Part shown: positions 11,370 to 24,700 of the stretch, piece after piece | Layout of the letters: every line of letters starts with the position of its first letter | Numbering within the stretch: position 1 is the stretch's first letter | Assembly (NCBI GenBank): GCA_002633005.1 | Contig: NMRA01000267.1 | Span: forward strand, 405,202 to 469,201 | Reading direction: 5' to 3' | DNA length: 64,000 bases | DNA from: Phoronis australis | Lineage: Eukaryota > Phoronida > Phoronidae | Position numbers and translations under genes: made by a program | The notes under the pieces: model-generated | Databases searched by the model: none | What the model saw: the letters and a program-made list of their open reading frames with translations, nothing else | What the model was told of the DNA's origin: nothing

Positions 11370-12640
11370 GTACTATGCTGGACACGTTAACAGCTTGCGG
11401 GCTTGGAATTCCATCACCGAACAGGCCCGGAGCAGGCTCGTAGACAGCATTGCGTCGGGGTCGTTTGAATTTCCAGAACAGTGAACCCTTCCTTTTGCAA
11501 ACGTCGACATGTCTGTAGAGTTTTTGGTAAGCCAATGGAAGCAGCGTAAGAGGGAAATGTGTAAACACAACGATGACTCTCGGTTCGAGATGAGACGGAA
11601 TTCGTCACGGAAACTGAGGATGCCGTGACGGTTGCTTGCAAAGAATGGGCCTCTTAGCAGACATTCAGACTAATGAACTGTCGGAGTTCTGGTTTCAGAA
11701 TTGTGGATATTCGGCGAAGTACTGAACTTTCGAAAATAGCTAACTTTCTGAGTAACTTTCGAAGGTACCGAACCTTCGAAGTAGTATACCTCATTCATGC
11801 AGTCGCCATTTTCACAGTGAGCCTCGTTTTAGGTTTAAAAACAATGCATTTGAGTCATAAATATAACGAGGAACGGGAAAAAACGCTTTGCGTATAATTC
11901 ATTTTATTTTAAAACCTAAAAAGGGACTCACCTTTACAATGGCGACTGCGCGAATAAGGTGTATTGTGAACCTTCGGAATAGTGATATGAAACCTTGGAA
12001 ATCTTCTTCATCAAGTTTGTTTTTCGTATAAAGTCTGCGAGGCCATTGACATTGTTTGACAAGTGAAGACTTCCTTCACTGACCAACGTTTCTATTAGGT
12101 CCAATTTTCCCTACTTGTAATAATTGTGAACATGCTCGTCGGGGTTTTCTCACTGCAAGAAAACACGGTAGTTAAATGTCTGGTTTTTGAGAGACGACGG
12201 AAGACTGCCTACAGAAAACTAACCGTCGGCGTGTACTGAATTTAAAAGAATGGAAAACACACATCAGGTGTAAACGCATGCAAATCAATCCCGTGTTCCC
12301 AATCAGAGTGGACACTGGATGAACAACATATTTGACAATCACTTTCAATTGGAAATTTGGAGACGCCTGCACTTTACCTAACTATGCTATACCATGACAG
12401 CAGATAGTAAACCTATTTTCTGCTGTTTTGTTTCTTGGTCGATTTTAAGGCTTTCACACCGCACTCGGTACTTTTTGGGAGCATTGTCGTTGCCAAAGCA
12501 GCTTAGCTAGGTTTTCTTCTAGACTCGTTGTTTCCATATTGTGTAGCCATCACGCGCTTCCATTGCCGATGAATAACATAAAGCCCAACCCCCAATCGTC
12601 TGCACGGCGATCCCCAGCCGGCTGTCACCCAAACACCAGC
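11370..12640 (-). mobile_element. hAT-related dispersed repeat, copy B
   Basis: This is collinear with the copy at 46010-48010 over most of its length: the ACTCTC...GACGGAATTCGTC block, the repeated CGAAGTAGT/CCTTCGAA motifs, the CTCGTCGGGGTTTTC block, GAATTTAAAAGAATGGAAA, and GATGAATAACATAAAGCC. The minus strand at 11590-11640 retains a short TVTASS peptide also present in the transposase at 32.5-33.1 kb. This sets the orientation and links the repeat to that hAT transposase. Confidence 0.62.
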
Positions 12641-14235
12641 GAGCGAACGGACGGGTCCCGATGATCATGTGAAGCGCTTTGAATGAGAAGCATATTCGAA
12701 ATTATTAAGTCTACTAAATTAGAAGTAAGAAGCACAACATAAAGTACAAGCTGTAAAAAATTGTTGTCATGTTGTCCCGGCACCGGTACCTTTAACACAT
12801 ACAGTGTATAGGACGCGGCTGGAACTTTTCCGCGGACAACCCAGGCTAAAGTTCGATCTTGACATTATGGACTACACTTGTTTGAAGCGCAACGTACACT
12901 TGGATTTTGTTGAGATTTCTGATGTCAGACCATAGGTTAAGTTACAGGAAATTAGCTATCGGCAACTGCCGGTTTTCGCAGTAATCCTAAGTTAGTGATT
13001 TTTTTGGCTTTAAACAAGGTCACCGGTAAATTATGTAAGCGACACTCAATGGGCAGACTAAAACAGAGCTTCGGAATTGTTTCGGCACTGTCTATGAAAA
13101 ATCCAGATTTGTATGAAGGTCGTCTGCCACGAACGTCAAAAAATAACCTTGATGGGCTTCAACGTTTTTGTTTGCAAATCACCACTCAAAGGCAGTTTAA
13201 TTGAGAGCACTGAGAGGCTGAGACACAGACTCTAAGGGTGTGTGCCTTGAGGGGGGGGGGGGTTCCTCGTTGATTGAATTTTTTGTTTATTTGCGTAACG
13301 TTTTAAGGCTTTCTCCATAAAATTAGTTAAGTACAGAGTTTACATAGCTGATCTAGGGATGAAGTGAACTTAAAATTTGCTTCTGTAACCTGTTTCTCCC
13401 AATGCAAAGTTGCTTTACTTACATGTAAGTTTGAATTCGACCTCCGAAACTGTGCTGTGGGGCTTTAAAGATGGTTATGAACTTCCACCTATTTTCATAT
13501 GCCCAGTTTACATGTTCTACCTCATTTTAGTTGTTTCACAACGAAACTCCAAATGCTCAAATATCATAATCCAAAACAATACGGGTTATTGGTTATCTTA
13601 TGAAACGTAAACAATCCCCGTTTTGTTGCTATGTTTACTTTGACAACATTGCTGACCTTGTGCACGCGCGACATCATTCAATAGATGGGGCACTCAGCCT
13701 CGTCTCCTGCCACAACATGGTGGTGATCAGTTAAGGTATTTGAGGCTTGGTAATGGGAAAGGAAATGTGTCAGAATTTCAACAGAAATTGCCAGAATGTC
13801 ACACGTAATTTCAAAATTTTCTGCAGTTTTATGTAAAAATAAAACTAATGGTATATTTTAGCAATTTGGATCCAAATTATTGCAAAAATGATGTATTTTG
13901 ATTCAAAACAGGTTAATACTACTCATAAATAAGAATAGAAAAAAGCACAAGCTTTATTTCAGACAATAAGTAAAACAATGCCTTCTCTCTCATGAATGGC
14001 TACAATGTGAAAATAATTACCATCTGCCTTTGTTCAATGACGTCAAGGCATCGGTCAATCATTGTGCAGAAAGTAATTCCCATAACCAAGCCTCAAATGG
14101 CTAAACCCATAAGCGCCATCTTGAGGCTTGGGGAGAAAGTTGAAAAGGTCACATCAGTGTCACTATTGTGTGTAAGCACAGTGCAAAACCGTCAATTGAT
14201 GCTCATAACACTTTTTGTCAGTGGCGGATCTACGT
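12641..14235. other. No gene recognised
   Basis: AT-rich sequence with an 11-base G run near 13250. No exon or known repeat supported. Confidence 0.4.
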
Positions 14236-14901
14236 TTTCAGTAAGGGGGGTTAGGATTCCCGCAAAGGTCGAATCCAAGGCGCGTGGCGCCGAGCGGGGG
14301 GTGGGAGGTAAGCCCCCCTCCCGTGTAAGACAACTTTTTGTTTTTGTAGCCAAACAGTGGAATTTTCATGCATCCTGGTACGTTTCTGGCTTTTAACATG
14401 TCCCTGGAGTTTTTCTTAAGATAATTAAAAACACTTCTCGATTTCGTCACATGAACTTGGCTCATAAGTTTTGTGAAACCATATTTGTGCATATCTGGGT
14501 ATGAGTCACACCACCAGCAAAAAAAATTGTTAGAACATCTGCTTACACACATCTTTTTAGCATCTGAAAACGTGTGGTGTGTATACAGGGGTTTAGACAA
14601 CTACCAAATATTCAAGAGCATAAGGAGTATCAGATGATCGCAACAGCCTCAAGCTGTTTAAGAACGAAGACCTGTACTGTTAGTCTGGAAATAAACATGT
14701 GTTCTGTCTCGTTACTAGAAAAGCTGGCGAACGATGGTGCTCTCAGCTCATAGTCTATTATTAAAAGCGACAATAAACAATTAATTATCACTTTATTAAG
14801 CTGAATCACGTTGACAGCAATTGAAAAACGTCAAATGTATCAGGAAACAAATCATCTGAAAACAGTTTCACGAAACCAAAACACTCTGTAGGCCTACACC
14901 G

Positions 14902-15200
14902 TGGTGAAAAGATATACAGGAGCAGTTCGCAGAGGGACCAGATGTACACTGAGAGTACACAAAAACTCTGGCCTGGTCCGTCACGAGACCAAAAGTACAC
15001 CTGTGCTTATTATCCCTATAAAAATAGTCGATCTGTCGCGGGACCAAACAGTACTGACTGAGATAAATAGTTTTACAAACCACACTTTGGTGAAAAAACA
15101 TCACAAGACTAGTTCGCCGAGGGAACAAAAGTACACTGAAACTCGATATCTACACAAATCAAACTGGCCTGGTCCGTCGCGAGACCTAAAGCGTACTTTG
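14902..15200. repeat. Five-fold array of a GTCCGTCGCGAGACC-like motif in a 186-bp direct repeat
   Basis: Two 186-bp-spaced copies start at TGGTGAAAA (14902 and 15088). Inside them a shorter motif of the form TCGCxGRGACCAAAAGTACAC recurs near 14926, 14972, 15030, 15111 and 15167, alternating between a TTCGC and a CTGGTCCGTCGC version. This is higher-order tandem structure. It is non-coding as far as can be seen. Confidence 0.7.
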
Positions 15201-15579
15201 CAAAAAATTTTGAATTGAAAACTTCTCTCTAGACACTTTTTAATCCCTAGTGGTTGCACAAACGTGTAGTTTACACATCGATCTGGTGGTCAACAAGAGG
15301 TTGTCTAGGAAGGGTTTTCCCACCGTTCTGTAGTACTCACTGGAAGAAACAAGTATTACGTACAGATTTAACTACGCACTACGTGAAATGAGATTTTGGA
15401 TATGAAGCAGATAGACTCAAGTGGAAATACAAACCAGAATCAGTTTCTGTTCGCTCGTAGACCCTCTGCTGTACTGGGTAAATTTGGTATGTCCAAAAAT
15501 AATTTCTATTTCATTTTCATTGTACACAAGCATAAAAAACCGACATTATTACAAACTGTGCATAATTATAACTTATTAC

Positions 15580-16043
15580 CTGGGTGTTTCTCCAGGAACG
15601 TTGGTCCTATCTTTTTGTTGTCTAGACTGCCGAGGAATCTGTACATCGGATCCAATGGTTTGCTGCTCTTGGAACCATTCTACCCAGACATCTTCGACGT
15701 TTGTTCCCAACGCTTGAACTTCGTCAACTGCTGTGTCAATGAGCTTGTACGGCAATACGATGTCAGCATCTCGTTTCGCAGCTCAGTTGACACTAAGCCC
15801 CCTGAGGGTACCAAGTCCATTCAAAAGACTTACAGCATGCGCAACAAAATTTGATCCGTTCATCATAGTCACTACTTCAAACTTTGACGATGTATCCCAG
15901 GACCCATTTGCATCTCTTGCAATTTTCGAAATAAACGTCCCAATGTTTGAACGCTTGAAACCCGAAGTACTAACATCAAATAAATGCCCATGGGCGTTTC
16001 GTCGTGTGGGCCGTTCTGCGGAAATTCCCAGAGAAAACCGCAA
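15580..16043 (-). pseudogene. hAT-type (P52rIPK/THAP12-like) transposase fragment
   Basis: Reading the minus strand from 16043 to 15580, one frame is open except for a single TGA at 15783-15785. The downstream part contains VPYK-like LPYKLIDTAV, VWVEWFQEQ and SRQQKDRTNVPGETPR. This corresponds to the segment before the hAT dimerisation domain in P52rIPK-like proteins, which typically reads R-x-x-x-R-Q-x-x-R-x-N-x-P-A-E-T-P. It ends at an intact splice donor (GTAATAAG) next to 15580, so the source gene was intron-bearing. The stop makes it a pseudogene fragment. Similarity to the 32.5-kb copy is at the motif level. Confidence 0.5.
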
Positions 16044-16863
16044 TGGTGCTTATTGCAGGTAGAAAGACGGTAGGTATTGAGGTCGGCACTAGGGCTCCTT
16101 AGGAGGCTCATTGAACATTGCACTAGTCCCGCAAGACTTTGTTGTGAAAATACAGCCTCCCCGCAATTTCTGGTACTGTACACTGTTCGCGAATGCGGTC
16201 ACTTAGTCATTGTGAGTGCCCCCTTGGTCATTCCTTGTATAGACATAACTTGTTAGAGTGCATCTTCAAACTGACTCGCGACCAGATCACGGCGCAGGCC
16301 ACGATAGCAATTCTTTGGAAAACGAGTTTTTTTTTCAAGTATTACATGTACATGTACGCTGTATGATATCGCGCAAGACAACTTTACTATACACCAGTCA
16401 AATTCGAGTTACAAACGTGTGGGGTGTAATAGGATGACACGGCATGACAGATGAGGTAAAAACGTTGCACGTAAATTCGCCTGAATATCACTGAAGGTTG
16501 CGGCACCACAGTATTTCCCCTAATCAAATCAAAACATATCTTAGAGTAAAGAAACTAGTTACCAAAAGAAATCAGCTATAGAGCTGCTATTTCATGCAGC
16601 GGATGGATTCATCTAAAATGCTTCTTTACTTCAGAAGTGTCGTTGGATGCGCGCGCACAATTGATCTCTGGGGTTTTGCACCACGAAGACTCGAAACGCT
16701 TTGATTTTCATAACAGCAATTCACAATGCCAAAAATATATTTTTAGAGTGCACCCCCCCAAATTTTTTCCAAGTTGGTTTACTTGGGGTTTACACATGCT
16801 GGCGGTGCCGTTTTTGTTTTGCTGGAGACGTTTTTTTTTTTTTAAATTTTTGGTCCTGGCCCC

Positions 16864-16907
16864 AGGGGGGGGGGGGGGNGGGGGGGGGGGGGGGGGGGGG
16901 GGGGGGG
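16864..16907. repeat. Poly-G tract with an ambiguous base
   Basis: A G-homopolymer of about 44 bases contains the only N in the window (16879). A 13-base T run lies just upstream. Read length through such a run is unreliable, so the real length is uncertain. Confidence 0.9.
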
Positions 16908-17900
16908 TGCAGGGCACAGTATTAACCAGGATTTTGTTCATCAGACATTCGCACCCCCGAACTACCAAACGGAATCTTGGAGAATTTTAGTGTCTTACCG
17001 GTAAGTCGTAAGTCACTAAATTCGTGAATCAGACCCCTGGCGTGACTTCCGTCACAGCCAAGGGACAGCATGATATTCATTCATTGTCCTCTGTGGTGTA
17101 TCTAGACTTTCTTTAGCGCTCTTTCTGGGTGCCTTCTGTGTGTCAGTTTTAGTTACCTCCATTTTGGAATATAATGTGGTGTTTATCATAAAGAGATATT
17201 CTTGATTGATTATTAAGGTCCACGATACACAACAAAGCTGATGAGGATGCTTGTTCCAGTAATGATACAAAGGCGTCCGTAATGATAATAGGGGATCCAC
17301 TCTTTAGTGACTTTTGGATTTGGTCCCCTTTATTAATACAACTAACTCCGTTTCACATTCACGAAGCTCCAGGTCAATAAAGTCATGAGCAAATTAAATG
17401 ACTGTGATTTCACTGGTTCGCATGTGTCACTCATCAACTAAACAGAGAAAGGTCTGATACTTTAGCGATTGTGAATTGGTGGTTCAGGATAAAATGTATC
17501 ACACGTATGCTGGTGGAAATCTTTAAACGTTTTGGACAAATTGAACTAGACATGAAGTAGGAGGGAGAGTCGGTAAACAAATTACCCTTGATTGGTGTTG
17601 ATGCTTAGGATTATACACTGTTCCATAGTGTTATTTGGCGGATTGTGGTTGGAACATTTCAAACACTGGTGCGATTGGTTCACAGGCAAGCACTAGCTGG
17701 TTGCACATGTTACGCCTACTAGTGATCTCATCATGCACTATCCTAATGTATTTTAAGAGGCTTTTGGAACAGTTAGGAGCACGAGAGCTCAGTTGAACAT
17801 AAAAGAAGATGCAAAACTGGTATTTTGTAATGCACGATCAGTACTTTTTGCATTCCGGCCAGCAGTTGAGAAAGAGTTAGATTATCAGGGCCGTTAGTTG
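16908..17900. other. No gene recognised; possible 5' remnant of the retroelement
   Basis: No open frame with recognisable domains. The start of the Gypsy-like reverse transcriptase at 17.9 kb suggests some of this is decayed retroelement. Confidence 0.35.
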
Positions 17901-17919
17901 TAGTGAATGGGCATCACTG

Positions 17920-18405
17920 TTGGTCTGCGTTCCTAAGACAGACAAAAATATACATATATATGGGGGTTATCACATAACTGTTAACAAGACCATTTACAAT
18001 GACCAGTATTCCTTTCTGACAGAAGACCACTTGTGTAAAGATTTGGTAGGTGGTCAGAAATTTTTGAAAACTGATTGGCGTTTGACATACCAATGTCTAT
18101 TCCTTGATGAGAAATAACTGGAATTGTGTATGATCATTTCGCACAAGCATCTGTTCTGCTATATGAGGTTGTCATTTGGTATTTCAGCAAGTCCGGAAAT
18201 TGTTTAACTGGAAACAGTAATAGCAGTACTTCTACATGTCAATGTCACGATGGATGATATCTTGATCATGGAAGGAGATAACAAGAAGCACTTTCGTAAT
18301 TTAAAACTGGTGTTTGAAATGTTCCAATGGTCCAGACCAAGAGTTAAGTTATCAAAATGTGCTTTCATGCAGCATTCGGTTTCAGTGGGTATGGGAACAT
18401 GAGTA
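17920..18405 (+). pseudogene. Decayed Gypsy-type LTR-retrotransposon reverse transcriptase
   Basis: The translated blocks follow the order of a Ty3/Gypsy RT: a VPKTD start, a degraded I-C-G-D-Y-K-V-T-like segment (YGGYHITVN), DQYSFLTEDHL, a GGQKFLKTD segment (catalytic motif A region), LSFGISASPE (usually LPFGV.SAP), MDDILI (the YLDDIL catalytic box, first residue changed) and KLSKCAFM. Two stop codons and a frame shift interrupt it (for example TAA at 18115-18117). No LTRs or primer-binding site were found. It is dead. Confidence 0.72.
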
Positions 18406-18419
18406 TCCAGACATGGCAT

Positions 18420-21400
18420 GAAGCCTATTCAAACCATGTTATTGTATGAGCACCAATGCAGCAGTTGTTTTTTGGGCTGGCAGTTAAATAAACAGATGAC
18501 TTTAGTGAAAGCGGTTAAATAAATGTATGATCATGTGAAAAGCAATCGTACAATTAGATGGACTATCACTATAGGAGAGCAACAGGCTATGAGTGATGCT
18601 GGTGAAACAGTTATGGGAAAGTGGTGGCAAGGAGTTGTGATCTAGCATGTGGGTCTTCTGGCAGACATATGTGATTTAGATGTAAGATGTGCCAGTGTGG
18701 AAAAGACATGCATGTGATATAATATCATACGAATCGTATGTTGCAGGTTTTGAAAAGTACTCAATAGCTGGCTGAACAGTCCAAGTTTGTATTATCACCA
18801 GCAATGCTGCTATCGGGTGTAGACAGAACACAGTTTTCACAACTGAGTGTGTTGAATACACTGGGACGTTTTCTGCATTTTAGTTGATAGATAGCATGTG
18901 TTTATTAACCCCTTTAAAAAGATCATGCCAGTTGATAAGTAAAGTCAAAAGCATGGAAAATAGAGCAAACTACCAAAAAATGACACCAGTTTTAAAATAG
19001 TAGGTGGTCCAATTTATTTCCTTTTCACTAGGTGTCCTTATTGTAACTTTAAGATGTTTGTGGTAATTTAAACATCTGCAGGTGCTAAGTTTTGCCCATT
19101 GGTGTCATCGACCATGCATGTGAATGACAATAATTTGGATGCATCAATGTGAGATCTTACAGTAGAGTTAAAGGAGGTAGATACACTGTTTGTTTTTCCA
19201 TGTTCCTCTTTAAAATTTGTAAACTTAAATATTTGTTGTCTTTAATATGACCCACTACTTGAGAATTTGCGAAGAAACTTATTTTTGAACGACTACCTAT
19301 TTAATAAAAAACATATTTAAATTCTCCCAAAAAGCAAATTTTTTCTTTAAAAAAAATTCTGTCACAGAGTTCAAAATCTTCAATGGTCCTTTTTAAGTCA
19401 CCACAACACAAGCCAAGGCTTTGAAGTTCCTTTGTATTAGATTTCAATTTTTTTATTTTGTAAAAATTGAAAGATAACTGAGAAATAACTGAGATAAATG
19501 TGTTTAAAGTTTTACAGTTATCATAATACTTTTAATGAACTTTCACTGACAATCTGTGCATATATTGCTCCAGGTTTACTGATCATGGTAAAAAGACATC
19601 AGAAGGTACTTTCTATTACAAAATAAAAATTTTTTCAGTTGGTGGGTTGCATCATTTAAATTTTTTTTGTGCTTGTCAGACCTAAGTACAATACGTCTGC
19701 TTGGTCTGTTGTACATTTTGACACAAGGGCTTTGTGTGATGGTGTAAGCCATTTGTGGTCTAAGCTCCCAGATTCCTATAGTGAGCAACCATTCAAGCCT
19801 GATGAGCAGACCTATAGGGAAAGGAATTTTCAGAGATGTGACTAAAATGACAATTTTATTTTGTCACGAACTTGTAAATGAATAATCAAAGTTTTAGAGA
19901 ATATTGAAGTTCAAAAACTGTCAAAAATACAAAATTGAGTGTATACACCATCCTTTAGGTTATACCTAATGCTCTACACAACCTCCACATATTTTATCTC
20001 AAATGCGTCGTTATGAAATTTGTGTCACAAGTGTACAAGTACATGTGGTTGTTCTTGTGCAACAAAAATACTGTGTCTTATGTGTGATATAAATGTTGAT
20101 TATGTGTCATCAATCAGAACACTGGCGTATATTGACCGGAATGAACAATATATGGCATGTAAAGTTATAAGCTGATGTTGTGCATCATGTGTTAGCTCAT
20201 AACACCCTATTTATGTCAGACATCATCTGATTGATTCATTTTTCTATTATATCTACCTGCCAAAACTCTGCAATTCTTTTTAGGTATAGTGAGCTGTAAA
20301 TATATCAGAATGTCAGTGACAGACCTAGCTGTGGCTATCTATTTACACCCAGTCATTGCAGCCGACTAGGGTTGTCTACAGTTTGTGTGTGGTAGTGTTC
20401 TGGTCATTAATGGTTACTTACTGATATTTTCTGGCTTTTTCAGAGCTGGCTATGTTCTATTACTCAGACCCAATAACAGACATAAATATGAGTTATGTCA
20501 GACATAAATCCCATTTAAATCAGACATAAATCAGTTAATGGAAGTCCTTGACACACTTAGTCACTAGTTCATTTCAAAGGATATGATGTCATATCCTGCT
20601 TTCACACACATTAACTGACTTAGTTGAAAAGATGGTGACTCTGCTGCTCTTAATCAGATGCTGTACATATTTATCATCATGACTTTGTATGTAGCTGATG
20701 AGCTAGAAATTCTGTTAAACCCCCAGATCTATCCTATTCATAATTGAGGTAAGTATCAGAAACGTTGGTGACATTTTCTTTGATATGATGTTGAATTCAG
20801 CTCACAGACTAATGAGCTGCATTCTTGAGTTGTGCAGTATGGATTCCTCGAACACTGAAGAATACTTCTTTATTGGTATTATTTTTTGTATTTTGTGCCC
20901 CCTTCCATAAATTCAAATTGTGAACTGACCTAGACAAACAAAATGAAGCCGTGTGCTCCTTTGGGGGTGTTTGGGTTAGTCTAAAAGTTATTCACAAGTT
21001 GAGGAATTAATTAATTAAAAGTGGTTGATTTAAATGGCGTCATCAACAATTTCATCTTGCTCTCTAACTGTCAAATGTTGCTTTTGCAGCCACTAAAAAA
21101 CTTAGAACATGTTTCTGTGACCACAAAATTTTTACAAATCTTTTGTTAGTATGATAAAATCTTACTAATTTTGGACAAAAATAATTGCCAAAAGTGCCTT
21201 TTTCATTTTCAAGAGCTAATGTTGTTGTGCTTGTCCACAGTTTCTCAAAATTTTGTTATCCATAGTGGTAGCTGTGGTATAAACCTTGAAATTATTATTT
21301 TGATTCTTCCTATCCTATATAAAAATGAGAAAATGTTTTATTTGTCAATCAATTTTGTGTTCTTAACTGGTGAGGTATTACCACGCTTGAACGTCGTTTT

Positions 21401-21601
21401 GGCACATAACTAAATTCTGTTTTTGTTAATCAATTGTGCACCGATTTTAAACATCATGTTTTAGATTCCTCTAGTTCTGCATACATGAAATGAGCTTGTT
21501 TTGAAGTGCTACTTTATTTTGCAAATTTGGAAACATCTTGTCATGCGTTGTTTTCACTCACAAAAGTTTGTTTAAACAAACTAAGCTGTGTTGTCTTTCA
21601 G
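18420..21601. other. AT-rich DNA upstream of, or in, the first intron(s) of the zinc-finger gene
   Basis: No exon is recognised, yet the exon at 21602 starts in phase 1, so an earlier coding exon must exist here or further upstream. Decayed retroelement sequence may extend to about 18.9 kb. Confidence 0.4.
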
Positions 21602-21719
21602 GTGTAGTTGATGGTATTCAAATGGATTTTCCACGAATACTTCCGGCACCAATTAAGATAAACGAAATCTCTCATAGAGTGAGTGGGCAGGCTTCATTTG
21701 TTTCAAATTTCTCCGAAAG
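21602..21719 (+). CDS. Zinc-finger gene, first visible exon
   Basis: Acceptor TTGTCTTTCAG ends at 21601 and donor GTACGT starts at 21720. It encodes about 39 residues, including MDFPRILPAPIKINEI and VSNFSE. No known domain. Confidence 0.65.
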
Positions 21720-24700
21720 GTACGTGACCTTGTAGCATTTATTCTGTTAGTCTATGAGTGGAAAATCATATACCAAAATCTTTACAATCTGATTTTGTCT
21801 TTGTGTCATGTGAAAATTAAACTACAGTGGAAACTCAACAATTTCATAAAAAAGTATTTTTTTCATCTGTTGTGAATGCCCTCAATTTCTTAAACATTAC
21901 CTGATGGTAACTATGGTATAGAACTTTAGAATAAGGCATTTATTTTGTGTTATCTTTTATGAAGAAAACAAAATAAAATGTCCTTTGTCAGTCAAACTGT
22001 GATTTTTGTGTAATGGTGTTTCTTATTCCCTTTTGGAATCAGGTTCCTAGAAAATGGCAATGCAGCTGCAGTACCAGTCACAGGGCTGTGTCATGCTGGC
22101 ATGCGCCGAGGGCGAGGGCGTCCTGTTGACAACTACTGCATGAAAGTGGTGGTCCTTCAAGCTGGGTATTTGAAGAGGCCCAATTCTTGGAAGGAGCTCC
22201 AACAACTGAAAGAGGCAGGCCTGGGTAAGAATCACATCCGACTCCGAGTCGGATGTAATCAGTGATCCAAATTTTAAGTTTACTTCAGAGTTCAGGTGCA
22301 TGTTGTGTATACAGTTTTCTTGATTCGCTATTGCAGTGTTTCAAATTGTGTTATGAATAGTCTTGTGTGTTTTGATGTTGTTGACAGGAAGTCATGTAAA
22401 TTTATGGCGTTTTATGGTGGTTGTAGTGACTGTAGCAGTTGTGCAGGGCAACAGTTCATTTAATACTTACAAAGGACGGGCAGTGCAATATATTCCTTCA
22501 TGCCAGTGTTAAAACCTTAACTAGATATTTTTGAAAGCCAGTTCGGGAGCCTCCTGACATGAGCATATACTGAAAGATCTCATGTGCCGAACAAACAAAT
22601 ACAATATTCATACACTGATGGCATCAATTCCTGACCAATTGCTATTTTCATTATTACAGGAGAAGGCAACCCTTTCTCATGTCATGAAAATACGGTTAGT
22701 TGATTATCCCAAACATATGTTTCAGTTAATTATGGCTTCCCGTAATTTTATTGATTAGTCGTGCCCTACTCCGGAAGTGACATTTAGGGGGTTAAGAATT
22801 TTCTGCCATTTTGTTTCTGCGTTCCAGTTTACTGTGAGGATCTGTTCCACTGTCGTTTTCGTGCTGGTTTCCTAAAATTGTCATCACCACTTCCCATCGA
22901 CCAGTATTCTGAGACAAGCCAGGTTGTTAGAGAACTCAATTACGTTGGATTTAGTTTAGTTTGTAACAGCCTGGAAATGACTGGATTCGGCGACCCATAT
23001 CAGAGACACAGTGATGGAGACGTTGTTCATAGCAGCTGTGATGAGGATTTTTTTTGTGAAAAGTCAGTAGGTGGATATATGTTTGAGCCCTAGTATAGCG
23101 AGGTAGAATATGCACAGACAGCTATGAGAGAGATGAGGCGGAGACTGAAGACAGACATGGTGGGACGTCTTGGTGCAAATGCAAGGTGTGCACTATTATG
23201 CCAAACTGAATGGAATGCCTTTGCTGTTCCCACTAGATGGAGACCTGAGCATCCAAACCACTTACATCCTGCAGTGTGACTCCCTCGCTTCACACCTAGC
23301 ACCTTCTAAATACGTCCAATATAAGTCAAGTCCACAATAAACTTATCAAAATTTGGCTCACCGCCCTGCTCATTGTACAATGAACTATCTTCCTCATTGA
23401 GTGTCAAACTGGACCTGTATTCACTCCCACTACTCAACATCCCTGCAGGGCTGCTTTCAGGCTTCAGGCTGGAGACAACACCAGCACAGGGCGAAGCACC
23501 GCTAGTTCACGGAATTGCAGGGGTTTGGGGTACTTTCGGAAGCACAAGTGAGAGTAGATTAAGGGCCTCGAGTGACTGTAGAGGCCACAACTCCCAAGGC
23601 TTCTCACTTTAAACATGCACTCCTCGGGGGTGGCGACGAGCCTCTGCCGGGGATAAAAAAACAGTATAGCACCTTTTTCAGGTGTTGTTTTGCAGGAACC
23701 ATCATCAATTTCGCGTTCATACCTCTTCGACCGCAAAAAAATGTTTGCCAAGCACTTGATAATTCTCTACTGCTTTGTACATTGCATGGACAGGTAACGC
23801 TGCGTTCTTCACATGAACGACCCAAGTACAGCAGAATGTGTCATCTTTCGGAAAGCGATGTAATGGCATACCCAAAGAGTGCGAGAGGATAACGAGTACA
23901 CCCCAGTACACAGCAACCATTTAGCATGCTGACTGACTGGTAAACAAACGCAAACGACAACTGAACTTATCACAACCGCAGTGAAACAATGACTGTCTGG
24001 ACAGCTTACACAGCCAGACTATATGTAAACAAAATCGTGGGAAATTCTTAATCACCTAAGTGTCATTTTCGGAGTACATGACTAATTAATAAAATTACAT
24101 GAAGCCGTTATTAATTGAAACATATGTCTGGGATAATCAATGAACTGTATTTTTACTAATTAAAAATGACATGAAAAAAGGTTGCCTTCTCCTTTAAGTA
24201 TTCACTATTTTAAGGAAAAACATCAGTTTATTGTTGAGTCTCCATGAAGCACAATTCAAAAATTGTGTTTCTTAGGTTTTTTGGAGATCCATAAGTTTTT
24301 TGACGTGTTCGTTGGAAACCAGTAAAATCGTGGACAAAATAACGTAACTGTTTTTGGCAGGTACGCTTGATTATGGGAAGCTGCAAGTGAGACCTAATAT
24401 TGATGAAGAGGAGTTCAGGCAGTTCCTCGTCACGGTCTGTCCAGTGTTGAGGGGCCACAGCTTCTCATTCTGCAAGGCCAGTTCAAGTGGTGACCTGATT
24501 GCTCTCGCTGGTATTAACACGCCCTCGGGGCTGAAGAAAGCTGTAAAACGTGGAACGTTGTACATTTTACCACATAGTGTAGTGCAAACAACTCTGGTTA
24601 GTTGTCTTGAATATTTTTATCATCATCATTGGGATTTTGGTTCTTGTGAAAGCTATTTGTATATCTTGTTCAAGAAACCTAGGGAGACTCGGAAGAAGTT

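Noticed and set aside
13992-14600. Overlapping ORFs on both strands near 14.0-14.6 kb
   Set aside because: Sequence is GC-rich repeat-like (GGCGCGTGGCGCC region), and the peptides show no domain.
16637-16990. ORFs with poly-Gly/poly-Pro through 16.9 kb
   Set aside because: Artefact of the G homopolymer containing an N.
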